Positions 54,528 through 63,390 of a stretch of 64,000 bases of DNA are shown one piece after another. The translations under genes were made by a program, and so were the position numbers. The stretch is taken from positions 62,001 to 126,000 of the forward strand of contig JAUYAL010000074.1 of assembly GCA_030693535.1 (NCBI GenBank), written 5' to 3'. This stretch comes from Methylotenera sp. (GTDB lineage: Bacteria; Pseudomonadota; Gammaproteobacteria; Burkholderiales; Methylophilaceae). The notes under the pieces are model-generated. The model worked only from the letters and a program-made list of their open reading frames with translations. It made no database searches and was not told the DNA's origin. Numbering within the stretch: position 1 is the stretch's first letter; each line of letters opens with the position of its first letter.

Positions 54528-56075
54528 TTAGGTTCGTAAACCAAAGAAGTTGCTGATTTTTGTTAGCATGTCAGAATTTTGTTGTGACATTTTCTCAGCA
54601 TTATTTTCGACATCTAAGTCATGCTGCAAGCTATCAAGACCAAAGCGACGACTAACGAGGGTATGCGAAATCTCTTTAGCTAACTCTGGACGATTTTTAA
54701 TAATATTCTCAAATGCCTCTTTATCTAACTGATAGCAGCTGGCATCTTTTGTTGCAATGACGGTTGCCATGCGTGGAGCACCAGTCATCAAGCCCATTTC
54801 CCCAAAATAGCTTCCAGGAAGCAATGTCGATAACTTTCGACGCGACTGACCAGTAGTCTCCAAATAAACTTCAGCTTCGCCTTCTATTAGCATGTATAAC
54901 CAGTGCGCTATTGCACCTTGGTGAGTAATAATGTCACCTTTTGCAAACTGGGCGTGCTTAAGCCCTCGCGCAACTGCAATGAGCTCATCTTCATGAAAAC
55001 TATTAAACAGTTCAATCTTATGTAATGCGTCAATTCTCTCCTGAATCCGCTTTGTCTGTTTGGACAGCTCACGTTTTTCACTCTCTTTGGTCATGTACAC
55101 GTTATGTTCAGGTAGAGCTAGTCGAATATCAGCACGCTGCAATGCAACGTAGATGTGATCACGCACCTCAGAGTCTGTGCTATCATCATACTGCAAATCA
55201 GTTAGCCAGTAGCGCAATGCATAGCGACCATAGCTGACATCAAAATCCATCAGTAAACATTGTGCGGAGGGTTGTTTGGCAACACGACTAATATCAGCTG
55301 CGCGAACTGCGTTCTGTACTGTTTCAATTACACGTGATGGCGGAACATTATAGGCCACATTAAACCAGATCCAGCGACGCCATTGCACTGGGGATTCGCC
55401 ATGGCGCCCCAAAACTGAGAATTTTAACTTCATCAATTGACTATTGGGAACGATGACGGTTTCCCAATTACGCGTCTCGATAGCAGTGTGGCGCCATCGA
55501 ATATCCACGACCTTTCCAACAAGATCATCAACCTTAATCCAGTCGCCAACTTCTACAGAGTTATCTAATTGCAATGCCAAGCCACCTAGTATATTGCCTA
55601 AAGTATCTTGCATAGAAAATGCAATGACTGCTGTAATAACTGCTGAAGTGGTGACTATTCCTGATAAATCCAAGCCTGCATGATGTAGACGGACAAAGCC
55701 CCAGCCAAGATAGGCAATAAAAATGAGGATATCTTCCATTATGCTTGGTGGTTGCAATCGAATCAGTGGTAATAACAGGCGAAAGATGAACATTCCGCAA
55801 AGACGAATAACAGTAGCGCCTTCTAGAATCAAAAAAGATTCATGTAACCACATACCCAAGGTTGCAAAACCCATTTGTCCAATCACACCACTCGCGATCT
55901 GCCCTGCCAAGCTTGCAACAAACGCCGCCATGGTTAGCATAGTGGAGCGTCGAGCTCCATGCTTGAAACGCGCCAATAGTGTTCCTACAATCAGCATAAA
56001 TATGAAAAGTACGACTACATCATCATGTAGCGCAAAAATATTGGTACTTTGCCGGAACGTATCTATGAATTGCAT
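54528..56075 (-). CDS. MscS-type mechanosensitive channel with cyclic-nucleotide-binding domain
   Basis: 515 residues. Five hydrophobic segments at about 20-160, an MscS pore/beta domain (DNSVEVGDWIKVDDLVGKVV, ETVIVPNSQLM), and a C-terminal cNMP-binding domain at about 365-490 with an intact phosphate-binding cassette (GSYFGEMGLMTGAPRMATV). This is the architecture of cyclic-nucleotide-gated MscS relatives such as the Synechocystis bCNG. The cassette is canonical, unlike that of the three Crp-like regulators. Ligand-gated ion flux is inferred. It converges with the M48 gene. Confidence 0.88.
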   Translation of the reverse strand: MQFIDTFRQSTNIFALHDDVVVLFIFMLIVGTLLARFKHGARRSTMLTMAAFVASLAGQIASGVIGQMGFATLGMWLHESFLILEGATVIRLCGMFIFRLLLPLIRLQPPSIMEDILIFIAYLGWGFVRLHHAGLDLSGIVTTSAVITAVIAFSMQDTLGNILGGLALQLDNSVEVGDWIKVDDLVGKVVDIRWRHTAIETRNWETVIVPNSQLMKLKFSVLGRHGESPVQWRRWIWFNVAYNVPPSRVIETVQNAVRAADISRVAKQPSAQCLLMDFDVSYGRYALRYWLTDLQYDDSTDSEVRDHIYVALQRADIRLALPEHNVYMTKESEKRELSKQTKRIQERIDALHKIELFNSFHEDELIAVARGLKHAQFAKGDIITHQGAIAHWLYMLIEGEAEVYLETTGQSRRKLSTLLPGSYFGEMGLMTGAPRMATVIATKDASCYQLDKEAFENIIKNRPELAKEISHTLVSRRFGLDSLQHDLDVENNAEKMSQQNSDMLTKISNFFGLRT

Positions 56076-56094
56076 CGGACTATTCTTTTAAAAA

Positions 56095-57597
56095 TTAATT
56101 TGAATTGTGTTTCATGTTATTTAGTTTTTCTTCTAGGCGTTCACAAACGATACGTAATATTTTTATACGTGCATAGTCTTTACAATTAGCCTCAACCAAA
56201 GTCCAAGGAGCCAAGCCAGTACTTGTACGATCTATCATGTCAGCAACTGCAGTCTGATAATCATCCCATTTATCCCGATTACGCCAATCATCTTCAGTGA
56301 TCTTAAAACGTTTAAATGCAATTTTTTGCCGTTCTTCGAAACGCTTCAATTGCTCTTCAGGGCTTATTTGTAGCCAAAACTTAAGTAGCAGTGTATTGTT
56401 CCGCATCAATTGCTCTTCAAAGTCGTTGATCTCCGCATAAGCGCGCATCCAATCTTGCTCGCTACAAAAACCCTCTACTCGCTCAACTAAAACGCGTCCA
56501 TACCAAGATCTATCAAAAATAACCAAGCGACCCTGAGTAGGAACATGTCGCCAAAAGCGCCATAAATATGGCTGGGCGCGTTCCTCATCGGTAGGTGCCG
56601 CAATGGGAATGATGCTATAGATTCGCGCATCAATAGCCTGTGTAATACGGCGAATCGCACCGCCTTTTCCCGCCGCATCAGCACCTTCAAGTGCGATGAC
56701 GACTGATAGCTTTTTGAAGTTCTCATGACGTGTAAGTAAATTCAGCTTACCCTGATACTTCTCAAGTTCATCGTTGTATTTTATTTTAGAAATAGACTTA
56801 CCTAAATCCAGAGTATCCACGATACTCAATTGATCTATTGACCTAATTAATGCTGGCGCAGAAGATTTTCTAGCCTTCGTGGCGGGTGATAGCAGGTTAG
56901 ATTTAATCGACTCTAATACATATTTTCCCGCTGTAAGATTGCGGTAGTTAGCGTCAAAACCTTCAATAATAATCCATGGGGCATTGGCTGTACTAGTTTC
57001 CCTGACTACATGTCCAGCAATGCTAAGAAATTTGTCATAAAGCTTGAGGTGTCGAAGGTCTAAATCAGTAACGCGCCAGCGTGTTTTGACGTCTTTTTGC
57101 AATGCTTTAATGCGACTCTTCTGCTTTTCTTTAGATAAATGAAACCAAAATTTAATAACAAGAGCACCTTCATCCGTAAGCATGCGCTCAAAACGAACGA
57201 TTTCCTCCAATGAATTATTAAGCTCAATTTTGCTGGTTTCGCCATAGCATTTTCTTATAATTGGCGCTGAATACCATGAACCAAAAAATATCCCCACATC
57301 GCCTTTAGGGGGAAGTGCTTGCCAAAATGGCGACATTGGAGGTTTCTGAGACTCGATGCTTTTTGGCAAATCGAATACATGAGTATGAATCCTGCGCGGA
57401 TCCATCCATTCATTGAGCAAATTGGCAATTTCGCCTTTACCTGCACCATCTACACCAGCAATAATTATTACAACTGGAAATGATTTATTTTCCGCCAAAT
57501 CATATTGCACATTTAGTAGCGCTTCACGTAGCAGTACTGCTTCTTTTTTATAGACCTCTTTAGAAATATGATGCCCTAATTCTGCTGATTCGAACAT
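56095..57597 (-). CDS. pap: Two-domain PPK2 phosphotransferase, polyphosphate:AMP type
   Basis: 500 residues with two PPK2 domains. The N-terminal one has a P-loop GVDGAGKGEIANLL and FGSWYSAPI in place of the usual FDRSWYGR lid. The C-terminal one is complete: EGADAAGKGGAIRRI, IFDRSWYGRVLVERVEGF. This two-domain layout is that of class II PPK2 enzymes using polyphosphate to phosphorylate AMP. The first domain is probably inactive or regulatory. It starts upstream of the MscS-type gene on the same strand with a 19-bp gap. Confidence 0.85.
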   Translation of the reverse strand: MFESAELGHHISKEVYKKEAVLLREALLNVQYDLAENKSFPVVIIIAGVDGAGKGEIANLLNEWMDPRRIHTHVFDLPKSIESQKPPMSPFWQALPPKGDVGIFFGSWYSAPIIRKCYGETSKIELNNSLEEIVRFERMLTDEGALVIKFWFHLSKEKQKSRIKALQKDVKTRWRVTDLDLRHLKLYDKFLSIAGHVVRETSTANAPWIIIEGFDANYRNLTAGKYVLESIKSNLLSPATKARKSSAPALIRSIDQLSIVDTLDLGKSISKIKYNDELEKYQGKLNLLTRHENFKKLSVVIALEGADAAGKGGAIRRITQAIDARIYSIIPIAAPTDEERAQPYLWRFWRHVPTQGRLVIFDRSWYGRVLVERVEGFCSEQDWMRAYAEINDFEEQLMRNNTLLLKFWLQISPEEQLKRFEERQKIAFKRFKITEDDWRNRDKWDDYQTAVADMIDRTSTGLAPWTLVEANCKDYARIKILRIVCERLEEKLNNMKHNSN

Positions 57598-58249
57598 ATT
57601 AATAACCCTAATTAATGTTTAAGTTCATGGCACAAGGAATATGCGCCATAAGCACCCTCCATCAAAAGTAGTTGTCGGGATTCTTCGTTATTGTGAACCA
57701 TACTCTTTGTTTGCGCTAGACCTCATCACATTACTCATAGCAGCATTCATTATTCAACAACAGATGCAAAATCTCGGTCACACACTTGCGTTCTTGGAAA
57801 TGGTATATAAATCCATAGCTGAATTGTATTTAGGTGTTTCACAATGGTTTTCTCAGACATGCGAAATAAACAATCAAATTCCTGCGCAACCAGCTCAGAC
57901 TTGGATGATTCTGCAACATATAATGCAGCATAATATCCAAACTTGCCCTGCTGTGAAATCAAGTCTAACTCAACATGGTAGCCAATGCGCTTTTGCTCAT
58001 TATTGTAAGCGTCAGTGAGTGCTTTAAGCATGTAGTTGTAGACAAACCACGCACAACCAAACGTATGAGCCAGTATTTCCTTTTCCTCAATTTATAGTCT
58101 CTTTGGAAGAAAGGAAGCTGGATTAGGTGATGCTTCGCATCACGCGCCATTCCTCACCGCCTTAAAGGGCAGTGTTTCCCGCGCGATTGGATGAAATAAT
58201 TGCTAAAAATCACCGTATAATCTGATTATTATTATAAAAAATAAACACT
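57598..58249. other. Intergenic region holding transposon debris
   Basis: About 650 bp between the PPK2 and cation-efflux genes. The only feature I can support is the TnpB remnant at 57750-58095. A short palindrome (GTGATGCttcGCATCAC, 58129-58144) follows it. Confidence 0.5.
57750..58095 (-). pseudogene. Fragment of an IS200/IS605-type TnpB gene
   Basis: On the minus strand the frame reads EEKEILAHTFGCAWFVYNYM, then LTDAYNNEQKRIGYHVEL, the N-terminal pattern of TnpB (AKTFGCxRFVYN ... EQKRIGY). A preceding YKLRKRK piece lies in another frame, so a frameshift separates them. The catalytic RuvC and zinc-finger parts are missing, and sequence after residue 60 no longer matches. It is a dead 5' fragment. 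Confidence 0.6.
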
Positions 58250-59422
58250 ATGAGCAATCAAGACAACGTCAACATTCCTTATAACGCTACTCAACGACAC
58301 TCCTTAGCCAACAGGTCTACTTGGGTGAGTGTTGTGGTGAATACGGTGCTAACAATCGCCCAGATTGTTGCTGGCATACTTGCTCATTCTCAAAGTTTGA
58401 TTGCAGATGGCATGCATTCACTTTCTGACTTAGTGTGCGATTTTCTTGTGCTTGTTGCCAGTCATCACAGCAAAAATCCGGCTGATGAAGGTCATCCTTA
58501 TGGCCATGGCAGGGTCGAGACTGCCGCCTCATTTGTATTGGGTGCAATTCTGGTTGCTACAGGCTGCGCCATCATGGTAGCTGCCGCAATCAAACTACAG
58601 AACATTGAAGACCTCCAACCCGTTGCCCCATTGGCATTATGGGTCGCATTGATTGCACTCGTTACCAAGGAGGTTTTATTCCGCTATATGTTGAATATAG
58701 GTCAACGGTTACGTTCCCCCATGCTCATTGCCAATGCATGGCATGCACGCTCTGATGCCGCTTCTTCACTGGTAGTCGCGGTAGGCATAGGCGCCAACTT
58801 ACTGGGATTTATTTACGCCGACTCGGTGGCTGCAATCTTGGTAGGGTTTATGATTGTACGCATGGGAGTTGTATTCGCTTGGGATGCTTTTCAAGAACTC
58901 ATTGATGCTGGACTTTCAATTGAAGAAGTAGACAGTATTCGCCAGACCTTAATTGACACGCCCGGAGTTGAAAGCCTACATGAACTACGTACCCGCCGCA
59001 TGGCACATCGCGCGCTCGTGGATGCGCATATTTTGGTTGATCCACGCATTAGTGTATCCGAAGGACATAGCATTGCAGAGCGCGCTCGTGGGCGTGTACT
59101 AAAAAATCATCAAGCAGTCTCTGATGTACTGGTGCACGTTGATCCTGAAGATGACATTGACCATGACAATAATGCCGAAAGGATGCCTGCGAGAGATAGT
59201 CTATTAAAGCACCTAGCACCTTTGCTAGACAACCTGCCTAAGCCTGAGCGTGTAGTATTCCATTATATTGGCGGAAAAGTTGAAGCTGAAGTTTATTTAA
59301 CTTATGATTTTTTTGCGAGCGGATCCGCTTTTGCGGAGGCCGAAGATAAAGTATCTAAGCGCCTTGTAGGTAATCAATACTTCAGCTCAGTATCACTTAA
59401 CTGCATGGTAATACCCAAGTAG
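58250..59422 (+). CDS. Cation diffusion facilitator family transporter
   Basis: 390 residues. Six transmembrane segments at about 25-230. Metal-site aspartates lie in SLIADGMHSLSDLVCDFLVL near 46 and the HxxxD of NAWHARSDAASSL near 162. A cytosolic ferredoxin-like domain follows (VESLHELRTRRMAHRALVDA), and the C-terminus is about 90 residues longer than FieF. It would export zinc, iron or another divalent metal; specificity cannot be read. The frame starts at ATG 58250. Confidence 0.9.
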   Translation: MSNQDNVNIPYNATQRHSLANRSTWVSVVVNTVLTIAQIVAGILAHSQSLIADGMHSLSDLVCDFLVLVASHHSKNPADEGHPYGHGRVETAASFVLGAILVATGCAIMVAAAIKLQNIEDLQPVAPLALWVALIALVTKEVLFRYMLNIGQRLRSPMLIANAWHARSDAASSLVVAVGIGANLLGFIYADSVAAILVGFMIVRMGVVFAWDAFQELIDAGLSIEEVDSIRQTLIDTPGVESLHELRTRRMAHRALVDAHILVDPRISVSEGHSIAERARGRVLKNHQAVSDVLVHVDPEDDIDHDNNAERMPARDSLLKHLAPLLDNLPKPERVVFHYIGGKVEAEVYLTYDFFASGSAFAEAEDKVSKRLVGNQYFSSVSLNCMVIPK

Positions 59423-59974
59423 TGAGCTTCTTGTATAACGTCTAGATCGCCCACATTTGCAATAAACATATTTACCATATCTCGCCTTTGAAGAAACTCC
59501 TGATCTGATGCATTTAAAAAAACTCATACTAACCAACAAATGCAAATTATTAATTTATTCTAATCATAATTATTCCATTAAAACCATATAAATATTTGAC
59601 AGTTTTCTTAATCGTTTTAGTCACTTCTAACTTCACTAAACATTTATACGTGTTCATAGTATTTGTCCTCACACTAAATCAATAATAGTAGTGTTTTTCT
59701 GTGCATTTTGCCTACCTCTATACTAGAGAATGCTAGAAACTGGACAAACAATAAAATTCGCAAGGCAAGAATGCAATGGTAATTGTCTCTAGCCAACGAT
59801 TGCAGAGTCTAGGGTTGATGATGCAGTGAAGTGAAAGGCTGGATTCTAATTGCGTAGATAGATGACATTTATTTACGAGCTAAGTGTTGAAGGAAAAATC
59901 CTAAATAGCCCCTACATGAACCTAAAATGGCTAGATTTAAAGAAGATAAACTACATGTAAGCCATTGATTATAT
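59423..59974. other. AT-rich intergenic region
   Basis: About 550 bp between the cation-efflux gene and tRNA-Arg. No open frame, repeat or hairpin that I can support. Confidence 0.5.
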
Positions 59975-60050
59975 TGGTACCCCCGACACGAATCGAACGT
60001 GTGACCCTCCCCTTAGGAGGGGGATGCTCTATCCACTGAGCTACGAGGGC
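59975..60050 (-). tRNA. tRNA-Arg (anticodon CCU)
   Basis: 76 bases including an encoded CCA end. The minus-strand sequence folds as a cloverleaf: acceptor GCCCTCG/CGGGGGT, D arm GCTC/GAGC, anticodon stem TCCCC/GGGGA with loop CTCCTAA (anticodon CCT, reading AGG), and T arm ACACG-TTCGATT-CGTGT. G1-U72 is a wobble pair. Confidence 0.95.
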
Positions 60051-60182
60051 AATAAAGCTGAGGCTATTTTCTCACATTTCAAACCAAACCGTATGGCTGA
60101 CAAGATAATTATCCGTCAAAAAAAAATGCTAAAATCATTGATTGTAAAATTCATTAAAATCAACGAGCTTGATTAAAAAGAA

Positions 60183-60725
60183 ATGACACTTAAGTTGCTT
60201 TTTTATATCACAGTTTTACTGATAGCAATCATTGGCTATCGCTATAGCGCAACGGCCTCATCCCCGCTAAAAATTGGTGATGATGCACCTAGTTTCGTAC
60301 TTAATGATGCGCAAGGTAAAACACACTATTTATCCGATTATTTAGATAAATATCTAATTATTTATTTTTACCCTAAAGACAACACGCCAGGTTGCACAAA
60401 AGAAGCTTGTAATTTTAGAGATGATTTTAGCCAACTTGAAAAACTTAATGCCAAAATAGTTGGAATTAGCTTGGACGATAGCGAATCTCACTCAGCTTTT
60501 GCAAAACAATATCAATTACCTTTCCCGCTTTTAACAGATATTAATGGGGCCGTGTCCAACAACTACAATGCGCTGTATAATTTTTATGTGATAAAAATTG
60601 CCAAACGCCGCACTTTTTTGATAAACACTGAAGGAAAAATAGTTAAAATTTATAGAGACATTGACGTATCTAGCCATTCACAAAAAGTCATTGATGATCT
60701 AAAGTTAATCCAAAATAAACAATAA
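60183..60725 (+). CDS. Thiol peroxidase, Bcp/PrxQ type, membrane-anchored or exported
   Basis: 180 residues. An N-terminal hydrophobic segment (about 4-20, LLFYITVLLIAIIGYRY) precedes a peroxiredoxin domain: PKDNTPGCTKEACNFRDDF holds the peroxidatic and probable resolving cysteines five residues apart, as in Bcp. The usual Bcp is cytosolic; the leader suggests a periplasmic enzyme. Preceded by tRNA-Arg on the other strand and followed 42 bp later by a PAS-GGDEF gene. Confidence 0.88.
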   Translation: MTLKLLFYITVLLIAIIGYRYSATASSPLKIGDDAPSFVLNDAQGKTHYLSDYLDKYLIIYFYPKDNTPGCTKEACNFRDDFSQLEKLNAKIVGISLDDSESHSAFAKQYQLPFPLLTDINGAVSNNYNALYNFYVIKIAKRRTFLINTEGKIVKIYRDIDVSSHSQKVIDDLKLIQNKQ

Positions 60726-60767
60726 GTTAATTCAGTAAAATTAAAGTTAAGAAATTTTCCAACCGAG

Positions 60768-61766
60768 ATGAATTACATACAACACTTACCTCTCATCCTT
60801 ATTACTTCAAGCATACTAATGCTTTTAATTGCCGTAGGTATTTACTCTGCCGTTAGATTAAAGAAAAGTGAGGAGCTTTGGAAGTTTGCATTAGAAGGTG
60901 CAGGTGATGGGGTTTGGGATTGGGATATTAAGAATGATGTCGCTCACTTTTCTAATCGATACAAGGAAATGTTTGGGTTTAGTGACAGTGATATCAATAC
61001 CAGCATACGAGAGTGGAATAGTCGCATTCATCCTGAAGATGCAAAGTCAATGAGTGATGCTGTGAATAGCTATTTAACTGGTAAATCAGAAAAATATATT
61101 AATGAACACCGCGTTATTTGTAAAGATAAAAGCATTAAATGGGTGCTTTCACGCGGCATGATTATTAAGCGTGACCGCAATGGTGAGCCTTTACGCATGG
61201 TAGGTACGCATACCGACATCACTGAGCGTAAGCTACTTGAAAAAAGGCTTGAAAATCTGGCTCACTTTGATGCTTTAGCTAATATTCCAAATCGCACATT
61301 ATTTAACGACAGGCTTAAATTGGCTTTGGCGTATGCCAAACGTGAAAAAAAACAGCTGGCAGTGATGTTTATAGACTTAGATTTATTCAAAGAAATAAAT
61401 GATTTATATGGTCACGAAACTGGCGACATAGTACTCAAAAAAGTCTCTCGGCAACTGGTTTCATGCGTTCGAGAATCTGATACAGTTGCTCGAATGGGTG
61501 GCGATGAGTTTGTTGTGCTATTACCAATTATTGACAATGAGACCGATGTTATCTTAGTGGCTGATAAAATATTAGATTCTGTGGCAAAACCTATTAAAGT
61601 CGAAAAATTAAATCTACATGTGACCTGTAGTATTGGCATTGCCATCTACCCACAGCATGGTAAAGATGAAAAGTTGCTTGTCATTAATGCCGATATGGCG
61701 ATGTATCAAGCAAAAAAAGGTGGTAAAAACCAAGCTAAGTTTTTTGATGAAACGATGAAAGAGTGA
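60768..61766 (+). CDS. PAS-GGDEF diguanylate cyclase
   Basis: 332 residues. One N-terminal membrane segment (about 8-28, LILITSSILMLLIAVGIYSA), a PAS/PAC unit at about 38-155 (GAGDGVWDWDIKN, RMVGTHTDITERK) and GGDEF at about 165-325 with intact GGDEF near 244 and an RESD inhibitory site. It should make cyclic di-GMP. Its PAS matches closely the third PAS of the hemerythrin protein at 17180. It converges with bioD, 9 bp away. Confidence 0.9.
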   Translation: MNYIQHLPLILITSSILMLLIAVGIYSAVRLKKSEELWKFALEGAGDGVWDWDIKNDVAHFSNRYKEMFGFSDSDINTSIREWNSRIHPEDAKSMSDAVNSYLTGKSEKYINEHRVICKDKSIKWVLSRGMIIKRDRNGEPLRMVGTHTDITERKLLEKRLENLAHFDALANIPNRTLFNDRLKLALAYAKREKKQLAVMFIDLDLFKEINDLYGHETGDIVLKKVSRQLVSCVRESDTVARMGGDEFVVLLPIIDNETDVILVADKILDSVAKPIKVEKLNLHVTCSIGIAIYPQHGKDEKLLVINADMAMYQAKKGGKNQAKFFDETMKE

Positions 61767-61775
61767 AAGAGTAAC

Positions 61776-62429
61776 TTATACCAATGATTTAAAAACTGCA
61801 TCACCCTGCCAGCGAACCACGCTGATACACGGTGAAGAAATACGTTGCTGCAAGCTACTTAAATTCTCATCAAACATATTCATGTCTGGATCAATTTCGT
61901 TCGCAACCCAACCCGCTAGGGTTAAGCCACGAGTTTCAATCGCCTCAACAGTTAGTAGCGCATGGTTTATGCAACCTAGACGCATGCCTACCACAAGAAT
62001 AATAGGAATATTAAGTTTAATAGCCAAATCAGCCAATGTTTCTGAGGCGTTGAGTGGCACACAAAAACCACCAGCACCTTCAACTATCAAAATTTCCGCC
62101 ATACCCTTTAACTGTTTAAATGCCAAGTTAATCACTTCTAAATTAATCGAAATGTCAGCTTGTTCAGCTGCTATATGTGGTGCAATCGCTGGCGCAAATC
62201 GGTATGGGTTGATTAAATTGAGTGGCGCTTTGACATTACTTTCAGCAGACAATGCAACAGCATCTTCGTTGATTAGGGTATTAGTTTGATCTAGCTCACA
62301 GCCAGATGCTACAGGCTTCATCCCTATGGTTTTTAAACCGAGTTTAACAAAATGTCGCACTAATGCACTGGCAACATAAGTCTTACCAACATTAGTATCT
62401 GTACCAATAACGAAGTAGGATGCAGGCAT
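61776..62429 (-). CDS. bioD: Dethiobiotin synthetase
   Basis: ATP-dependent ring closure of DAPA with CO2 to dethiobiotin. 217 residues. P-loop GTDTNVGKTYVASAL near 8, KPVASGCE near 41 and VEGAGGFCVPLN near 111. Last gene of a leftward bioH-bioC-bioD group. Confidence 0.95.
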   Translation of the reverse strand: MPASYFVIGTDTNVGKTYVASALVRHFVKLGLKTIGMKPVASGCELDQTNTLINEDAVALSAESNVKAPLNLINPYRFAPAIAPHIAAEQADISINLEVINLAFKQLKGMAEILIVEGAGGFCVPLNASETLADLAIKLNIPIILVVGMRLGCINHALLTVEAIETRGLTLAGWVANEIDPDMNMFDENLSSLQQRISSPCISVVRWQGDAVFKSLV

Positions 62430-62461
62430 GTCTATTTATTCTAGGTTTGTTTCTTTAAAGC

Positions 62462-63385
62462 TTATTTATTTCTAGGTTTAAATGTAACGGGCGAAACGCC
62501 ATCGTCAAACTTTGGTTTATCTTGTCCACGCCAAGCATGTCCGTAGACAACTTCAAAAGTAGCTGGTAATTTTCCGCCATCTAACTTTTCTCCAAGTCGA
62601 AATTGCTCATAACTTGCTTCTAATTTTGTCAAGAAGCCACGGCCTGACAAACCACGAGCTCGCCCATCTGTAGCATTATGTGCGCCGATACTTTTGAGAT
62701 CGCGCATAACACTTTTTACATCATCATAAGTAAGGGTGAATCTTTCTACATCTAGTACTGGTGAACTAAAGCCTGCACGTACTAAGGCGTCGCCTATATC
62801 GTGCATATCAATAAATCTACTCACACTTGTCACGCCAACTTGCCCACTGGTTGCTAGGCGCAATTCTTTTAAGGTATCAGGCCCAAAAGTACTAAACATC
62901 AACAAACCTTCAGGTTGCAACACACGATGAAATTCTTGCAAAGCAGCATCTAAATCATTGCACCATTGAATAGCTAGATTAGACCATACCAAACCAATAC
63001 TTGCATTTGCTAGCGGTAAAGACTCAATATCAGCACATAGTAAATTCTGTTTTACACCACCAAGTAGATTTTTAACTTGATGCAATAATCCCGCATTTCT
63101 CCCAGTACTTCGTGTTTTCTGTAGCATAGGCAATGCAAAATCAAGCGACACCACTTGTGATTTTTCAAATCTTTGTTGCAGGGCATGGCTAGCAATGCCT
63201 GTGCCGCAACCTGCGTCCAGTATGGTATGTGGGTTTAATTTCACTAAATCAAGGCGATTAAGCATTTCTTCACGGACTTGTTTCTGCAATATTGCGGCTG
63301 CGTCATAAGTATTGGCTGCACGTCCAAAAGAAGCACGTGCACGCGCTTTATCAATGAAGTAGCTATCATTTAAATTAGCCTGCAT
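62462..63385 (-). CDS. bioC: Malonyl-ACP O-methyltransferase
   Basis: SAM-dependent methylation of malonyl-ACP that primes pimelate synthesis. 307 residues from ATG 63385 (MQANLNDSYFIDKARARASF). An open extension upstream overlaps bioH and is not used. FGRAANTYDAAAILQ near 20, SAM motif ILDAGCGTGIASHAL near 50 and FSTFGPDTLKELR near 160 are BioC features. Lies 32 bp upstream of bioD. Confidence 0.94.
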   Translation of the reverse strand: MQANLNDSYFIDKARARASFGRAANTYDAAAILQKQVREEMLNRLDLVKLNPHTILDAGCGTGIASHALQQRFEKSQVVSLDFALPMLQKTRSTGRNAGLLHQVKNLLGGVKQNLLCADIESLPLANASIGLVWSNLAIQWCNDLDAALQEFHRVLQPEGLLMFSTFGPDTLKELRLATSGQVGVTSVSRFIDMHDIGDALVRAGFSSPVLDVERFTLTYDDVKSVMRDLKSIGAHNATDGRARGLSGRGFLTKLEASYEQFRLGEKLDGGKLPATFEVVYGHAWRGQDKPKFDDGVSPVTFKPRNK

Positions 63386-63390
63386 GATTT

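Noticed and set aside
57641..58018. Plus-strand open frame of 125 codons
   Set aside because: Antisense to the TnpB fragment and without protein family features.
59975..60050. tRNA-Arg as an integration site
   Set aside because: No integrase, no repeated tRNA 3' end and no foreign genes beside it.
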